A stretch of DNA of 64,000 nucleotides. Source: Crocinitomix sp. GTDB lineage: Bacteria; Bacteroidota; Bacteroidia; Flavobacteriales_D; Crocinitomicaceae. Location of the stretch: positions 1-64,000 of the forward strand of contig WTCE01000010.1 of assembly GCA_013138735.1 (NCBI GenBank), read 5' to 3'. Below, piece by piece: positions 8,558 through 17,073 of this stretch (position 1 is the first letter of the stretch; every line of letters begins with the position of its first letter). Under the pieces are notes generated by a model. That model was not told the origin of the DNA and searched no databases. It saw nothing but the letters and a program-made list of their open reading frames with translations. Both the position numbers and the translations under genes were made by a program.

Positions 8558-10372
8558 ATGGCTGACGGAACAAATATCGTTGAATTGAAATATGAAATTT
8601 ATCTAGAAGGGGAACTTTTGGATAATGAAGCATTTCAATTGATTGGCTTGTCTGTTACGGATCGTTTAAACCGTGTTCCACGTGCGCGTTTGGAAATTAA
8701 CTATTACAGTGTTACTGAAAAGAAAGAGGACCAAGTTGTCCTTCAATCATCAGATAAACTCACCGAAGCTCCTAAAAAAAAGAGTGCCGCATTTTTACCG
8801 GGAGCCGAAATTCAAATAAAGTTGGGGTATGACACACAATCAACTGAAGTATTTAGCGGTTTCATTACCAAACAAAATTTAGAGGCCAACGGAAGAAGTT
8901 CGTACGTTATTACGGTGGAGTGTAAACATAAAGTCAACACAATGACTTTGGGGAAAAGAACCCGCTTTTTACATGAAGGCTTGTCTGGAACAGCATCAGA
9001 AAAGGAGTATGGGGTGGATCAAGTTGCAGACATGGACGCACTTGAAAAATTAGTCGATTTCTATGATCTAAAGTTGGACGGACCAATCACCCTAAAAAAT
9101 GAATTTGAGCATGAAAATTTAGTGCAATACAATTGTAGCGATTGGGATTTTTTAATCATTAGAGCAGAACAATTAGGATTGGTTTGCCGGGTTGAAAAAG
9201 ATCAAATTAAGATGATTGATCCTGTGATTGGAGAAACCATTAAGGATTCAGTAGTACTTGGTGAAACGTTAATTTCTTATGAGGCTGAACATGATGCAAC
9301 TAAGATATCGCAAGCTTTTGGAGTGACAAAAGGTGAATTTGATGATGCAAAAGCGGTAGGCGAATTCGAGTCGAACAGTGCTTCGGAAGAAGCTGAAGCG
9401 AATGTACAATCCGATTCAGTTCTTAACCACGCAGGAGACTTGGAAGTAAGCGAAATGAAAGCTTGGATTGCGAATAAAGCTAAAAGGCAAGCTTTGTCAA
9501 AAGTTTTAGGCACCGCCCGAATCACTGGTACGGTTGATTATGAAATTGGAGACACGGTTTCCATTGAAGGTTTTGATTCGATTTGGTCAGAACAGTCCTT
9601 TGTTTCAGGAATTAAGCATACAGTTAAAAATGGTGTTTGGCATTCTTATTTACAATGCGGAATGTCCTCCTGTTCTCATGCAGATGAGTTTAATCTACAG
9701 GCGAATGACAATACACAATTATTCCCAGGTGTAAATGGATTACTCTTTGGAAAAGTTGATGGATATAGAGTGGGACGTGATGATACAGAATTGGTGGAAG
9801 TTGTTATTCCAAGCGCAGCTGAATTTAATAACAACGAACCTGAGGCGGCCAAAAAAATTGTTGCACGCATTGCATCACCTTTTGCGAATGAATCACGAGG
9901 ATTTGTCTTTCGCCCAATGGTGGGAGATGAAGTTGTGGTAGGTTTTATAAATAATGATCCACGGTTTCCAATTGTTTTAGGGTCACTCTATAATAAGACC
10001 AATCAACCTGGTTTTAGTTTAGATGATAATGAGCAAAAAGAAATGGGTATTAAAGTGGGTGATTGGAAAATTAGCATTCATGAAGAAGATGAAATTTTGA
10101 CAATCTCCTCACCGGACGATCAAAAAATTGTATTGACCAATAAGGGAGACATCACATTGGCTTATAACGATAGCAATATGATTAAAATATCTGAGGATTT
10201 AATAGAAATTAAAGCGAAGGATATTAAGATTTCTGCGAAAACAGATTTAGTTATTGAGGGAACCGAGATTGGAATCGCCGCAAACTCGAAACTGGTTATG
10301 GAGGGTGGCGAATATGAATTAAAAGGTAAGGCAACTGGGAAATTGAAAGCACCAATAATAAACGTGAATTAA
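8558..10372 (+). CDS. VgrG/gp27-gp5-like central spike protein (Afp8-like)
   Basis: The 604-residue product fuses a gp27-like hub (about residues 1-380), an OB-fold like gp5/baseplate protein V (about 390-490: GLLFGKVDGYR, FRPMVGDEVVVGFINNDPR, IVLGSLYNKTN) and a C-terminal beta-helix of short repeated strands (about 505-604: IKISEDLIEIKAKDIKISAK). This is the Afp8/Pvc8/VgrG architecture. The trimer forms the puncturing needle under the tube and receives the PAAR tip on its end. No extra effector domain is fused. Only 13 bp separate it from the PAAR gene. Confidence 0.93.
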   Translation: MADGTNIVELKYEIYLEGELLDNEAFQLIGLSVTDRLNRVPRARLEINYYSVTEKKEDQVVLQSSDKLTEAPKKKSAAFLPGAEIQIKLGYDTQSTEVFSGFITKQNLEANGRSSYVITVECKHKVNTMTLGKRTRFLHEGLSGTASEKEYGVDQVADMDALEKLVDFYDLKLDGPITLKNEFEHENLVQYNCSDWDFLIIRAEQLGLVCRVEKDQIKMIDPVIGETIKDSVVLGETLISYEAEHDATKISQAFGVTKGEFDDAKAVGEFESNSASEEAEANVQSDSVLNHAGDLEVSEMKAWIANKAKRQALSKVLGTARITGTVDYEIGDTVSIEGFDSIWSEQSFVSGIKHTVKNGVWHSYLQCGMSSCSHADEFNLQANDNTQLFPGVNGLLFGKVDGYRVGRDDTELVEVVIPSAAEFNNNEPEAAKKIVARIASPFANESRGFVFRPMVGDEVVVGFINNDPRFPIVLGSLYNKTNQPGFSLDDNEQKEMGIKVGDWKISIHEEDEILTISSPDDQKIVLTNKGDITLAYNDSNMIKISEDLIEIKAKDIKISAKTDLVIEGTEIGIAANSKLVMEGGEYELKGKATGKLKAPIINVN

Positions 10373-10385
10373 ACAATTGATAAAC

Positions 10386-10658
10386 ATGGGAAAATTTATA
10401 ACACGTGTAACAGATTTATATACAAACCCGCTCATGCAAGGAGGTTCTGCTCCAATTGCATGTGCAGGATCTACTTCATTGATTGTAGGCAATTTTCCTG
10501 TTGTGCAAATGACAGATGCAATTACGCCAATTCCAGATGTGGCTTTGCCAGGTGCAACTACTGTGATGCACAATAGTATTCCTTTAAATGGATTTGGTGA
10601 TTCAACAGGGATGGGTGGAAGTTTACTTGGGGGAGATCCAACAGTTTTAATAGGATAA
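10386..10658 (+). CDS. PAAR-repeat spike-tip protein (Afp10-like)
   Basis: A 90-residue PAAR-type protein with MQGGSAPIACAGSTSLIVGN, PVVQMTDAITPIPDV, TTVMHNSIPLNGFGDSTGM and a final GGDPTVLIG. PAAR proteins sharpen the spike trimer and often bind a metal at the apex. I chose the ATG at 10386; an in-frame TTG at 10377 would add three residues. It contains no C-terminal effector extension. It is followed after 1 nt by the gp25-like gene. Confidence 0.88.
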   Translation: MGKFITRVTDLYTNPLMQGGSAPIACAGSTSLIVGNFPVVQMTDAITPIPDVALPGATTVMHNSIPLNGFGDSTGMGGSLLGGDPTVLIG

Positions 10659-10659
10659 G

Positions 10660-11073
10660 ATGAGCGATCAAGATGAAATATTAGGCAGAGGGTGGAAATT
10701 TCCACCAACTTTTCACAAACATTCAGATGCTGTTGAAATGATTGCGGGTGAATTGGATATTGATGAGAGTATCTATCTCATTTTACACACAAAAATAAGT
10801 GAACGAATTATGCGACCCGACTTTGGTTCAAATATTCATGAATTGGTTTTTGAACCTTTAAACGCCAATTTGGAAACTTATATGATTTCCTCTTTAAAGT
10901 CGGCATTGGCAGAGGGTGAGCCACGGATCATTGTCCGTTCTTTAGAATTAAATCAGCCACAAGCTGGAATTGGACATGTGGATGTTTCTATCGAATATTC
11001 AATTATTGAAACACATACAACTAGAAATTTAGTTGTTCCTTTTTATACACCAGAAAATACAAACTTAAGCTAA
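10660..11073 (+). CDS. gp25-like baseplate wedge protein (Afp9-like)
   Basis: The 137-residue product belongs to the GPW/gp25 family. The signature segment is KISERIMRPDFGSNIHELVF, followed by the helix NLETYMISSLKSALAEGEPR and strands GIGHVDVSIEYSI. In T4, T6SS (TssE) and eCIS this protein links baseplate wedges to the first sheath ring and helps initiate sheath assembly. It sits between the PAAR gene and the large wedge gene, as in Afp/PVC loci. The length is normal for the family. Confidence 0.93.
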   Translation: MSDQDEILGRGWKFPPTFHKHSDAVEMIAGELDIDESIYLILHTKISERIMRPDFGSNIHELVFEPLNANLETYMISSLKSALAEGEPRIIVRSLELNQPQAGIGHVDVSIEYSIIETHTTRNLVVPFYTPENTNLS

Positions 11074-11083
11074 GCCTTATATC

Positions 11084-14000
11084 ATGAACACGCAAATTCC
11101 AGAAATATTGAATCCGTTAAAGCATGCCGGAACAAGTCGATTCGAGCGTCTTGCGGATGAAATGGCCTTTGATTTTGTTCAAATTGAGGAGCGTCATGAG
11201 GCTGATTTTATTCGCCACGCACAAGATTTAATGAAATCTGTGCAATATTACGACAGCTATAATCAACCAAATGGGGATTGGAGTAGTTTTTTCTCAGAAA
11301 CTGTTGATCAAAGTCAACCGCACAAAGCTTTATTTATAGCTTTTGTCCGTTTGCTTGAGGCACTTAATGAACATTTAAATGGGCTTTCTAAAAGGCATTT
11401 AGATTATTATTATAAGCAGGTTTTAGAATTTACTAAACGCGAAGTTTCACCAAAACACGCCCATTTATTTTTCAAGTCGGCAAATGGATTAAAGTCACGC
11501 TTAATTGAAAAATCTGAGCGATTTGTTGCAGGGGAAGGAAAAAATAAAACTACGATTCTATTTGAATTGGTTGATCAAATTGTTGTCAATCAAGCAAAGA
11601 TTGAAAAGTGCTTTCAACTCTTTCGTCATTCAGAGGATGATGGGTTCCGCATCTTTTCTAAAGACACATCAGATCAAATTGAAGACACAGAAGAGGGTGC
11701 TGGTTTTAAAACCTTTGGAGAACATCAGTTTGAGTATCTTAAAGATACACAAGGAAATTATAATCCGGAATTTTTACCAGCGGACAAGCAAACCATGGAC
11801 AATGCCAAAGTTGGTTTTGGATTTGCGTCACCTTTGTTGCGATTACCGGAGGGAGAAAGAACAATAACGGCGATATTTCAATTAGTAAACACGGGAAATA
11901 TTGACTTTTCAAAGACTGATTTTGAGGTTTTGTTAACGGGAGAAGAGGGCTGGCATGCACCATCTTCATTTAATTTATTTTATGATCTTTCTTTACAAAT
12001 CTTAACCTTAACCATTCTTATAAAAGATACGGACGAAGCTGTGCTAGATTTTGACGCACTAATCCATGAAGCTAATTTTAAGACCAATTATCCGGTTGTG
12101 CAATTGCAGTTGGTGCATAAGGATGAATTTGCTTATGCCAAATTAAAAGCGGTTCAAGTTAAAGAGATTGAGTTGTCCGTGAATGTGACAAATTTTCGTT
12201 CATTAATTGTGCAGAATGATTTAGCACCTTTAGATGCTTCAAAACCGTTTAAACCCTTTGGTCCAATTCCTTCTATCGGGAACAATTTTTATATTGGACA
12301 TCCAGAAATTTTTAGTCATAAATTAAAGACGACAAAAATTTATTTGAACTGGAAAGATATTCCCAATGCCGACTTAAGTGAGCATTACGAACATTATGAA
12401 GCCAATTCAAACGGCACGGGTGCTGCTTATAATTCCAATACTGGGCAAATAAATAATTCGGTATTTAAAATGAATGCCGCCATTTTACAGGACAAAGTTT
12501 GGACAGAAGTAACGGAAAATCAAGCGAGCGAAATTCAATTATTTGATTCAGCTAATGCAAAAGCCACACGCATGATTGAATTTTCTGATCTCGGCACGTA
12601 TAGAAAAGTGGCTGATGTGACAATGGATGCATGGAATTATGCTGTGCATTATGGTTTTATCAGATTTACGTTAAACACACCAGATTGGGATAACTTTCAA
12701 GCTTTTGGAAATCGTAACCATCCTCGAGAAGTATTGCGCAACACGCAGAAAGTTGATAAGGAGACAGTGAATACGCCTTACTCACCAACAATTGGAGAAT
12801 TGCGTTTGGATTACGAAACAGAACCGGTTAATATTTCAACAAATCAAGAAGATGCTTTTTTTCATATTGCGCCTTTTGGCGAAACTGAAGTAAATTTGAT
12901 TGACAATAATCCAGATCCTAATTTATTGCCGCAGTTTAATAACGAAGGAGAACTGTTTATTGGTTTATCGCAAGTTGAGGTGCCGCAAAGTGTGAGCCTT
13001 TTTATTAATATGATCGAAGGTTCTGCTGACGCGAATCAAAGTCAAATTGATACGGGCATTCAATGGCATTATCTTTCTGGTGATGAATGGAAAGTCATGA
13101 ATCGCTTAAGAATTAGTAAAGACACCACTTTTGGTTTGCAAAACAGTGGTATAATTCGTTTCGATTTCCCAACAGATTTTGATAATGTTCATCATATTAT
13201 GCCCACCAATTATTTTTGGGTAAAGGCTTCCATTTCAACCAAATCTGCCGGTATTGAAAAAATACAAAGCATTCATGCGCAAGGCGCGGAAATCATTGAA
13301 GTGAATCCGGAGATAAATGATCATGTTATTGAACCGAGTACTATAAAAAAATTGGAAAATGGTGGACGAGGAATTAGTAAAATTAATCAACCTTATGCCT
13401 CATTTGGCGGTCGTTCAGTAGAGAACGAAACCGACTTTTATACGCGAATTACAGAACGTCTTCGGCATAAAGATCGTGGGGTTATGATTTACGATTATGA
13501 GCGATTGGTCTTGGACGCTTTTCCCGATTTATATAAAGTAAAATGCTTAAACCACACCAATTATAAAACTGAAATGGTGGCAGGGCATGTGATGATTGCA
13601 GTAATTCCTAATTTAATTAATCAAGGAAATACGTCGCCTTTTCAACCTAAATTAAGCATGAAAAAACGGCGCGAAATTTATGACTATTTACGCAACCGTA
13701 TTTCACCTTTTATTTATTTAAGAATTGAAAATCCAATATATGAACCCATTCAATTGTCCTTTAATGTTGGTTTTCACGAAGGGTATGATGAAGGATTTTA
13801 TGGCATGAAATTGCACGAGCAACTTCAAGCGTTTCTTTCACCATGGGCTTTTGATTCTGAAGATAAGGCAAGCGCTGAATTAGTGTTTGGCGGTGAATTG
13901 CACAAATCGGTTGTTCTAAAATTCATTGAAGATATAGAATACGTTGATTTTGTGAATGACTTTAATATGTATCACCAATACCAAGATCCGCGTGTAAGAG

Positions 14001-14560
14001 CGCATTTCCAAAAAGAAATTAATGGTTTCGACAGAGATGGTGTTCATGTACACAATTCTTATTTGCATAAAACAGGAACAGGAGAGACAACCATAAAGTT
14101 TGCTTTTCGGGTGGCTGATGTGGATGCATCAAATTGTTTATTTGAAATAAAAGCGCGCTTTTTAAAAGGTGTTGAGGCTTTAAACGATAAAGAGATTTAC
14201 GAAAAGTTCGTAAATCAAATGACAACCATTTTACAGAATAGAATAAATAAAGGCCAAGTATTAACTAAAAATCTAGTTCAATTAATAGCAAAAGGCGTTT
14301 ACTATGTCGACAAAATCATTTCAATCAGTTTTTATAAAGACTTACCAAATGAATATGTACAGGAAGATGTAGATGTTGCCGTAGCAAAAACCTCGCGCAG
14401 CATTATGGTTACAAACGAACAACATAGAATTGGCGTATATCGCGCCGGAGATTACAAATGCGAAGGAAATGTCATGATCGGAATTGGATTCATGATTGTA
14501 GAAGCAGATTTTATTATCCCAGCAGTAAAACAAGAAAATTATGAGTACGAAGCAAGATAG
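11084..14560 (+). CDS. Afp11/gp6-like (baseplate J) wedge protein
   Basis: The 1158-residue product is a large baseplate wedge protein. The clearest family segment is at about residues 775-960: FGGRSVENETDFYTRITERL, then HKDRGVMIYDYERLVLDAFP, VKCLNHTNY and HVMIAVIPNL, the usual baseplate J/gp6 core of Afp11. N-terminal residues 1-130 are helical; a beta-rich region spans about 190-720; about 200 residues lie C-terminal to the core. Wedge heterodimers of Afp11 and Afp12 form the ring around the spike. Its last 20 nt overlap the start of the tail fibre gene, implying translational coupling. Confidence 0.9.
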   Translation: MNTQIPEILNPLKHAGTSRFERLADEMAFDFVQIEERHEADFIRHAQDLMKSVQYYDSYNQPNGDWSSFFSETVDQSQPHKALFIAFVRLLEALNEHLNGLSKRHLDYYYKQVLEFTKREVSPKHAHLFFKSANGLKSRLIEKSERFVAGEGKNKTTILFELVDQIVVNQAKIEKCFQLFRHSEDDGFRIFSKDTSDQIEDTEEGAGFKTFGEHQFEYLKDTQGNYNPEFLPADKQTMDNAKVGFGFASPLLRLPEGERTITAIFQLVNTGNIDFSKTDFEVLLTGEEGWHAPSSFNLFYDLSLQILTLTILIKDTDEAVLDFDALIHEANFKTNYPVVQLQLVHKDEFAYAKLKAVQVKEIELSVNVTNFRSLIVQNDLAPLDASKPFKPFGPIPSIGNNFYIGHPEIFSHKLKTTKIYLNWKDIPNADLSEHYEHYEANSNGTGAAYNSNTGQINNSVFKMNAAILQDKVWTEVTENQASEIQLFDSANAKATRMIEFSDLGTYRKVADVTMDAWNYAVHYGFIRFTLNTPDWDNFQAFGNRNHPREVLRNTQKVDKETVNTPYSPTIGELRLDYETEPVNISTNQEDAFFHIAPFGETEVNLIDNNPDPNLLPQFNNEGELFIGLSQVEVPQSVSLFINMIEGSADANQSQIDTGIQWHYLSGDEWKVMNRLRISKDTTFGLQNSGIIRFDFPTDFDNVHHIMPTNYFWVKASISTKSAGIEKIQSIHAQGAEIIEVNPEINDHVIEPSTIKKLENGGRGISKINQPYASFGGRSVENETDFYTRITERLRHKDRGVMIYDYERLVLDAFPDLYKVKCLNHTNYKTEMVAGHVMIAVIPNLINQGNTSPFQPKLSMKKRREIYDYLRNRISPFIYLRIENPIYEPIQLSFNVGFHEGYDEGFYGMKLHEQLQAFLSPWAFDSEDKASAELVFGGELHKSVVLKFIEDIEYVDFVNDFNMYHQYQDPRVRAHFQKEINGFDRDGVHVHNSYLHKTGTGETTIKFAFRVADVDASNCLFEIKARFLKGVEALNDKEIYEKFVNQMTTILQNRINKGQVLTKNLVQLIAKGVYYVDKIISISFYKDLPNEYVQEDVDVAVAKTSRSIMVTNEQHRIGVYRAGDYKCEGNVMIGIGFMIVEADFIIPAVKQENYEYEAR

Positions 14561-16730
14561 AATACCATTAAAAACCTATTTCGAAACAGGAGATAGGCCA
14601 ACGGAATTGCAGTTTATTGAATTGATTGATTCAATTCTCGTTCAAACAGAAGATGACATTCATGGAAAGAAAGATGATAATGGTGTTCCCAATATTGGGA
14701 TTGGAACTCCTGACCCTAAACGTAAATTGCATGTAGCAGGTAAAACCTTCATATCAGATTCAAGTACAACTCAACCAAGAGCTGGGCATGGAAATGCCTT
14801 AGAGGTGAATGCGGTAGGTACAAATGGAATAGCAATAGTGACGAATAAAAATGATGTATTAAACTTCATTGATGATGGTGACCCAATGAATGAGGTGCCT
14901 TTTACAATCACAGATAATTCGGGCAGAGGATTCCGTTTTTATGAGAATGTTAAGGACGGAACAAATAATGGAGAAAAGATGAGTATTATTCCAAATGGTA
15001 ACGTTGGAATAAATATGGGTTGGCAACAGAAACCTGTGTCTAAACTTGAAGTACGTGGTGATTCTGAAGATGAGGGAAAAGAAGGAATTTTGAAGGTAGA
15101 GGGTCCAAATAGCAATGCAGACGCGAACCTGAGATTTGGCGTGGTCAATGGCAGCCATTCTTGGATTCAAGCACATGGTTCTAAACCATTGCATATTAAT
15201 GGAGTTGGAAATCATACGATTATCAATAAGAGTGGTGGTAATGTTGGTATTGGCACGACAAGTACAACTGAAAAACTAACGGTAGATGGAAATATTTCAC
15301 TTACAGGTCACATTTATGGAGACAAATCGAATAAACCGGCAGCTCATGATACATTAAACATTAGTAACGGCGCAACTATCCAGTTGTTTGGTGAAGGCCA
15401 CGATAATGCGCCCGGAAGGGTAGTTATTGGCGCTCGAAAAGACCCCAATAATGATAAATCAGGAGCCATTCTTTTTTCTAAAGTCAAAACTACTGGAGGC
15501 TGGGAAAATAATATGATCATTGATCATGCTGGAAATATTGGTGTAGGAACAACTAATCCAACAAATCGACTACATGTTCAAAGTCTTACCACCGATACAG
15601 ATCATACTGGATTAACATTAAGTGGGCAAACTGGTGTAAGTCCAGGTGATATTTTGTCAACTGACGGTAGCGGAAAAGCTAAATGGGTGCCAGCAACAAC
15701 TGTAACAAACGGATTGTGGAAAAAGGTTGGAACCACGGGACATATAGAAAGCGGAAATGGAGGTAATGTTGGAATTGGAACGAATGACCCAAAATCAAAA
15801 TTGCATGTTAATGGAGATATCATAGGCAATAATTTATCTGGTAATACTTCACTTTTTCTTCATGCTACATCCTCAGTAAATAATGAGGGCGCATCAATCG
15901 GTCTATACCAAATGGCAAGTGGTAATTCTGGAGGGATAGATTTTAACGCGCAAGGTACATTAAACAATCAACAGTTTAGATTTATAAATCGCGGGCCATC
16001 AAGCAATCCTTCAAAGATTTCAATGGTTATAAATGGGGACGGTAAAGTTGGTATAGGTTTAGAAAGCCCTAAGGCAAAATTTGATATTAACGGTGCTTAT
16101 GATCAGGAGGGTTCTCAGGGTCTTTTAAAGCTTGGAGGAAATAAAGTAGATGATGCCGCAACACTTCGTTTTGGTGTTAATGATAGTCCAACTAAATATA
16201 CTTGGATTCAATCCCATGGCGGAGTTCCTTTAAAATTAAATCCGCATTCGGCAGGAAACCATACAAGTATCAATGAGGGCGGTGGCAATGTTACAATAGG
16301 TAGTAGCTCAAGGAATGCTAATCTGCATGTCAACGGTAATGTGAACTTTAGCGGTAATGTTAAAATAAATAATGAATTTCCTTTTTTCTTGAAGCGTTTC
16401 ACGCCTTACATGAAAGATATGTCGGTGGGTAGTACTAATAATAAAGGAAATGCCTTAAATACAGGTGTTTCAACTACGAACTATGGTGCCGCTCTAATAA
16501 CAGGATTTTGTGCTTATGATGGTTACACAAAAAATTACTTGGATAAAAATCAATACGTTTCTGTCTTTCAGTATGGTGGCACCTGGCGGGTTGCTGCGGA
16601 TGTTAAATCCGAGGCCCCAACCAATGCTTTTAAACATGAAAAATGGTATGTTGACGTAATGTTTATTCGCGCGGGAATAGTGGAACTCGACTCGAATTCA
16701 AATTGGTCACTTCCACTTAATTTATTATAA
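14541..16730 (+). CDS. Tail fibre / receptor-binding protein built of GNVGIGT-type repeats
   Basis: The 729-residue product starts with a baseplate-attachment segment (KTYFETGDRPTELQFIELID). It then carries about seven copies of the fibre motif G-N-[VI]-G-[IV]-G-T..P..[KR]-L-H-V-x-G near residues 51, 153, 233, 331, 409, 501 and 583. These triple-stranded shaft repeats are common in Bacteroidota phage and eCIS fibres. The last ~120 residues (from FPFFLKRFTPYMK) are a non-repetitive head, probably the receptor-binding tip. I see no SDRRLK-type S74 chaperone domain, which often follows such shafts. It occupies the Afp13-like role although it precedes the Afp12-like gene. Confidence 0.85.
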   Translation: MSTKQDRIPLKTYFETGDRPTELQFIELIDSILVQTEDDIHGKKDDNGVPNIGIGTPDPKRKLHVAGKTFISDSSTTQPRAGHGNALEVNAVGTNGIAIVTNKNDVLNFIDDGDPMNEVPFTITDNSGRGFRFYENVKDGTNNGEKMSIIPNGNVGINMGWQQKPVSKLEVRGDSEDEGKEGILKVEGPNSNADANLRFGVVNGSHSWIQAHGSKPLHINGVGNHTIINKSGGNVGIGTTSTTEKLTVDGNISLTGHIYGDKSNKPAAHDTLNISNGATIQLFGEGHDNAPGRVVIGARKDPNNDKSGAILFSKVKTTGGWENNMIIDHAGNIGVGTTNPTNRLHVQSLTTDTDHTGLTLSGQTGVSPGDILSTDGSGKAKWVPATTVTNGLWKKVGTTGHIESGNGGNVGIGTNDPKSKLHVNGDIIGNNLSGNTSLFLHATSSVNNEGASIGLYQMASGNSGGIDFNAQGTLNNQQFRFINRGPSSNPSKISMVINGDGKVGIGLESPKAKFDINGAYDQEGSQGLLKLGGNKVDDAATLRFGVNDSPTKYTWIQSHGGVPLKLNPHSAGNHTSINEGGGNVTIGSSSRNANLHVNGNVNFSGNVKINNEFPFFLKRFTPYMKDMSVGSTNNKGNALNTGVSTTNYGAALITGFCAYDGYTKNYLDKNQYVSVFQYGGTWRVAADVKSEAPTNAFKHEKWYVDVMFIRAGIVELDSNSNWSLPLNLL

Positions 16731-16738
16731 CTAAACAA

Positions 16739-16963
16739 ATGAAACTAGAACTAACAACAGAACAAATCAATCAAATCTTGAACGCATTGGCCGAGCAGCC
16801 CTACATTCAAGTACACGAATTAATTGCATCAATCCAAGAACAAGGAAGTGCACAATTACAAGAACAGCCAAACGGGCATCAAACGCCTCAACCCTTAGGC
16901 CAAATAGTGCAAGAAAGCCTTGCAGAAGCAGCCCTGGAGTCCACGACAAATGGTAACGGATAA
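16739..16963 (+). CDS. Small Gln/Ala-rich orphan protein in eCIS operon
   Basis: The 74-residue product begins with a helix-forming LELTTEQINQILNALAEQPY, continues with VHELIASIQEQGSAQLQEQP, and ends in a Gln/Glu-rich tail. It has no signal peptide, no membrane helix and no family that I recognise. It follows the fibre gene by 8 bp, so a fibre-associated chaperone or a small structural adaptor is possible, but this is inference from position only. Its coding strand is rich in A and C and poor in T, unlike most neighbours. Confidence 0.6.
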   Translation: MKLELTTEQINQILNALAEQPYIQVHELIASIQEQGSAQLQEQPNGHQTPQPLGQIVQESLAEAALESTTNGNG

Positions 16964-17007
16964 CGAGCAAAGAAAACCAAGACGGTAGCCCCCGTCAGTT
17001 CGAGTGG

Positions 17008-17036
17008 TTTTACCTTTTATAAAATAAAAGGTAAAA
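17008..17036. repeat. Perfect hairpin within a REP-like intergenic element
   Basis: The 110-bp gap between the 74-aa gene and the Afp12-like gene holds a perfect 13-bp inverted repeat (TTTTACCTTTTAT / ATAAAAGGTAAAA, 3-nt centre). It is flanked by GTCAGTTCGAGTG (16994-17006) on the left and GTATCGAGAAC (17039-17049) on the right, which pair only partially. The GTTCGAG...TCGAGAAC arrangement resembles short dispersed palindromes in Flavobacteriia intergenic regions; that resemblance is from memory. It may also act as a partial terminator or mRNA-stabilising hairpin between operon halves. Confidence 0.6.
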
Positions 17037-17073
17037 ATGTATCGAGAACAAGGGGCGTATAAAACATTACCCA

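Noticed and set aside
10319-10708. 129-codon minus-strand frame opposite the PAAR gene
   Set aside because: It is antisense to three well-supported structural genes and its product has no recognisable features.
14859-15215. 118-codon minus-strand frame opposite the fibre gene
   Set aside because: Shadow of the repetitive fibre coding sequence; no start context or domain.
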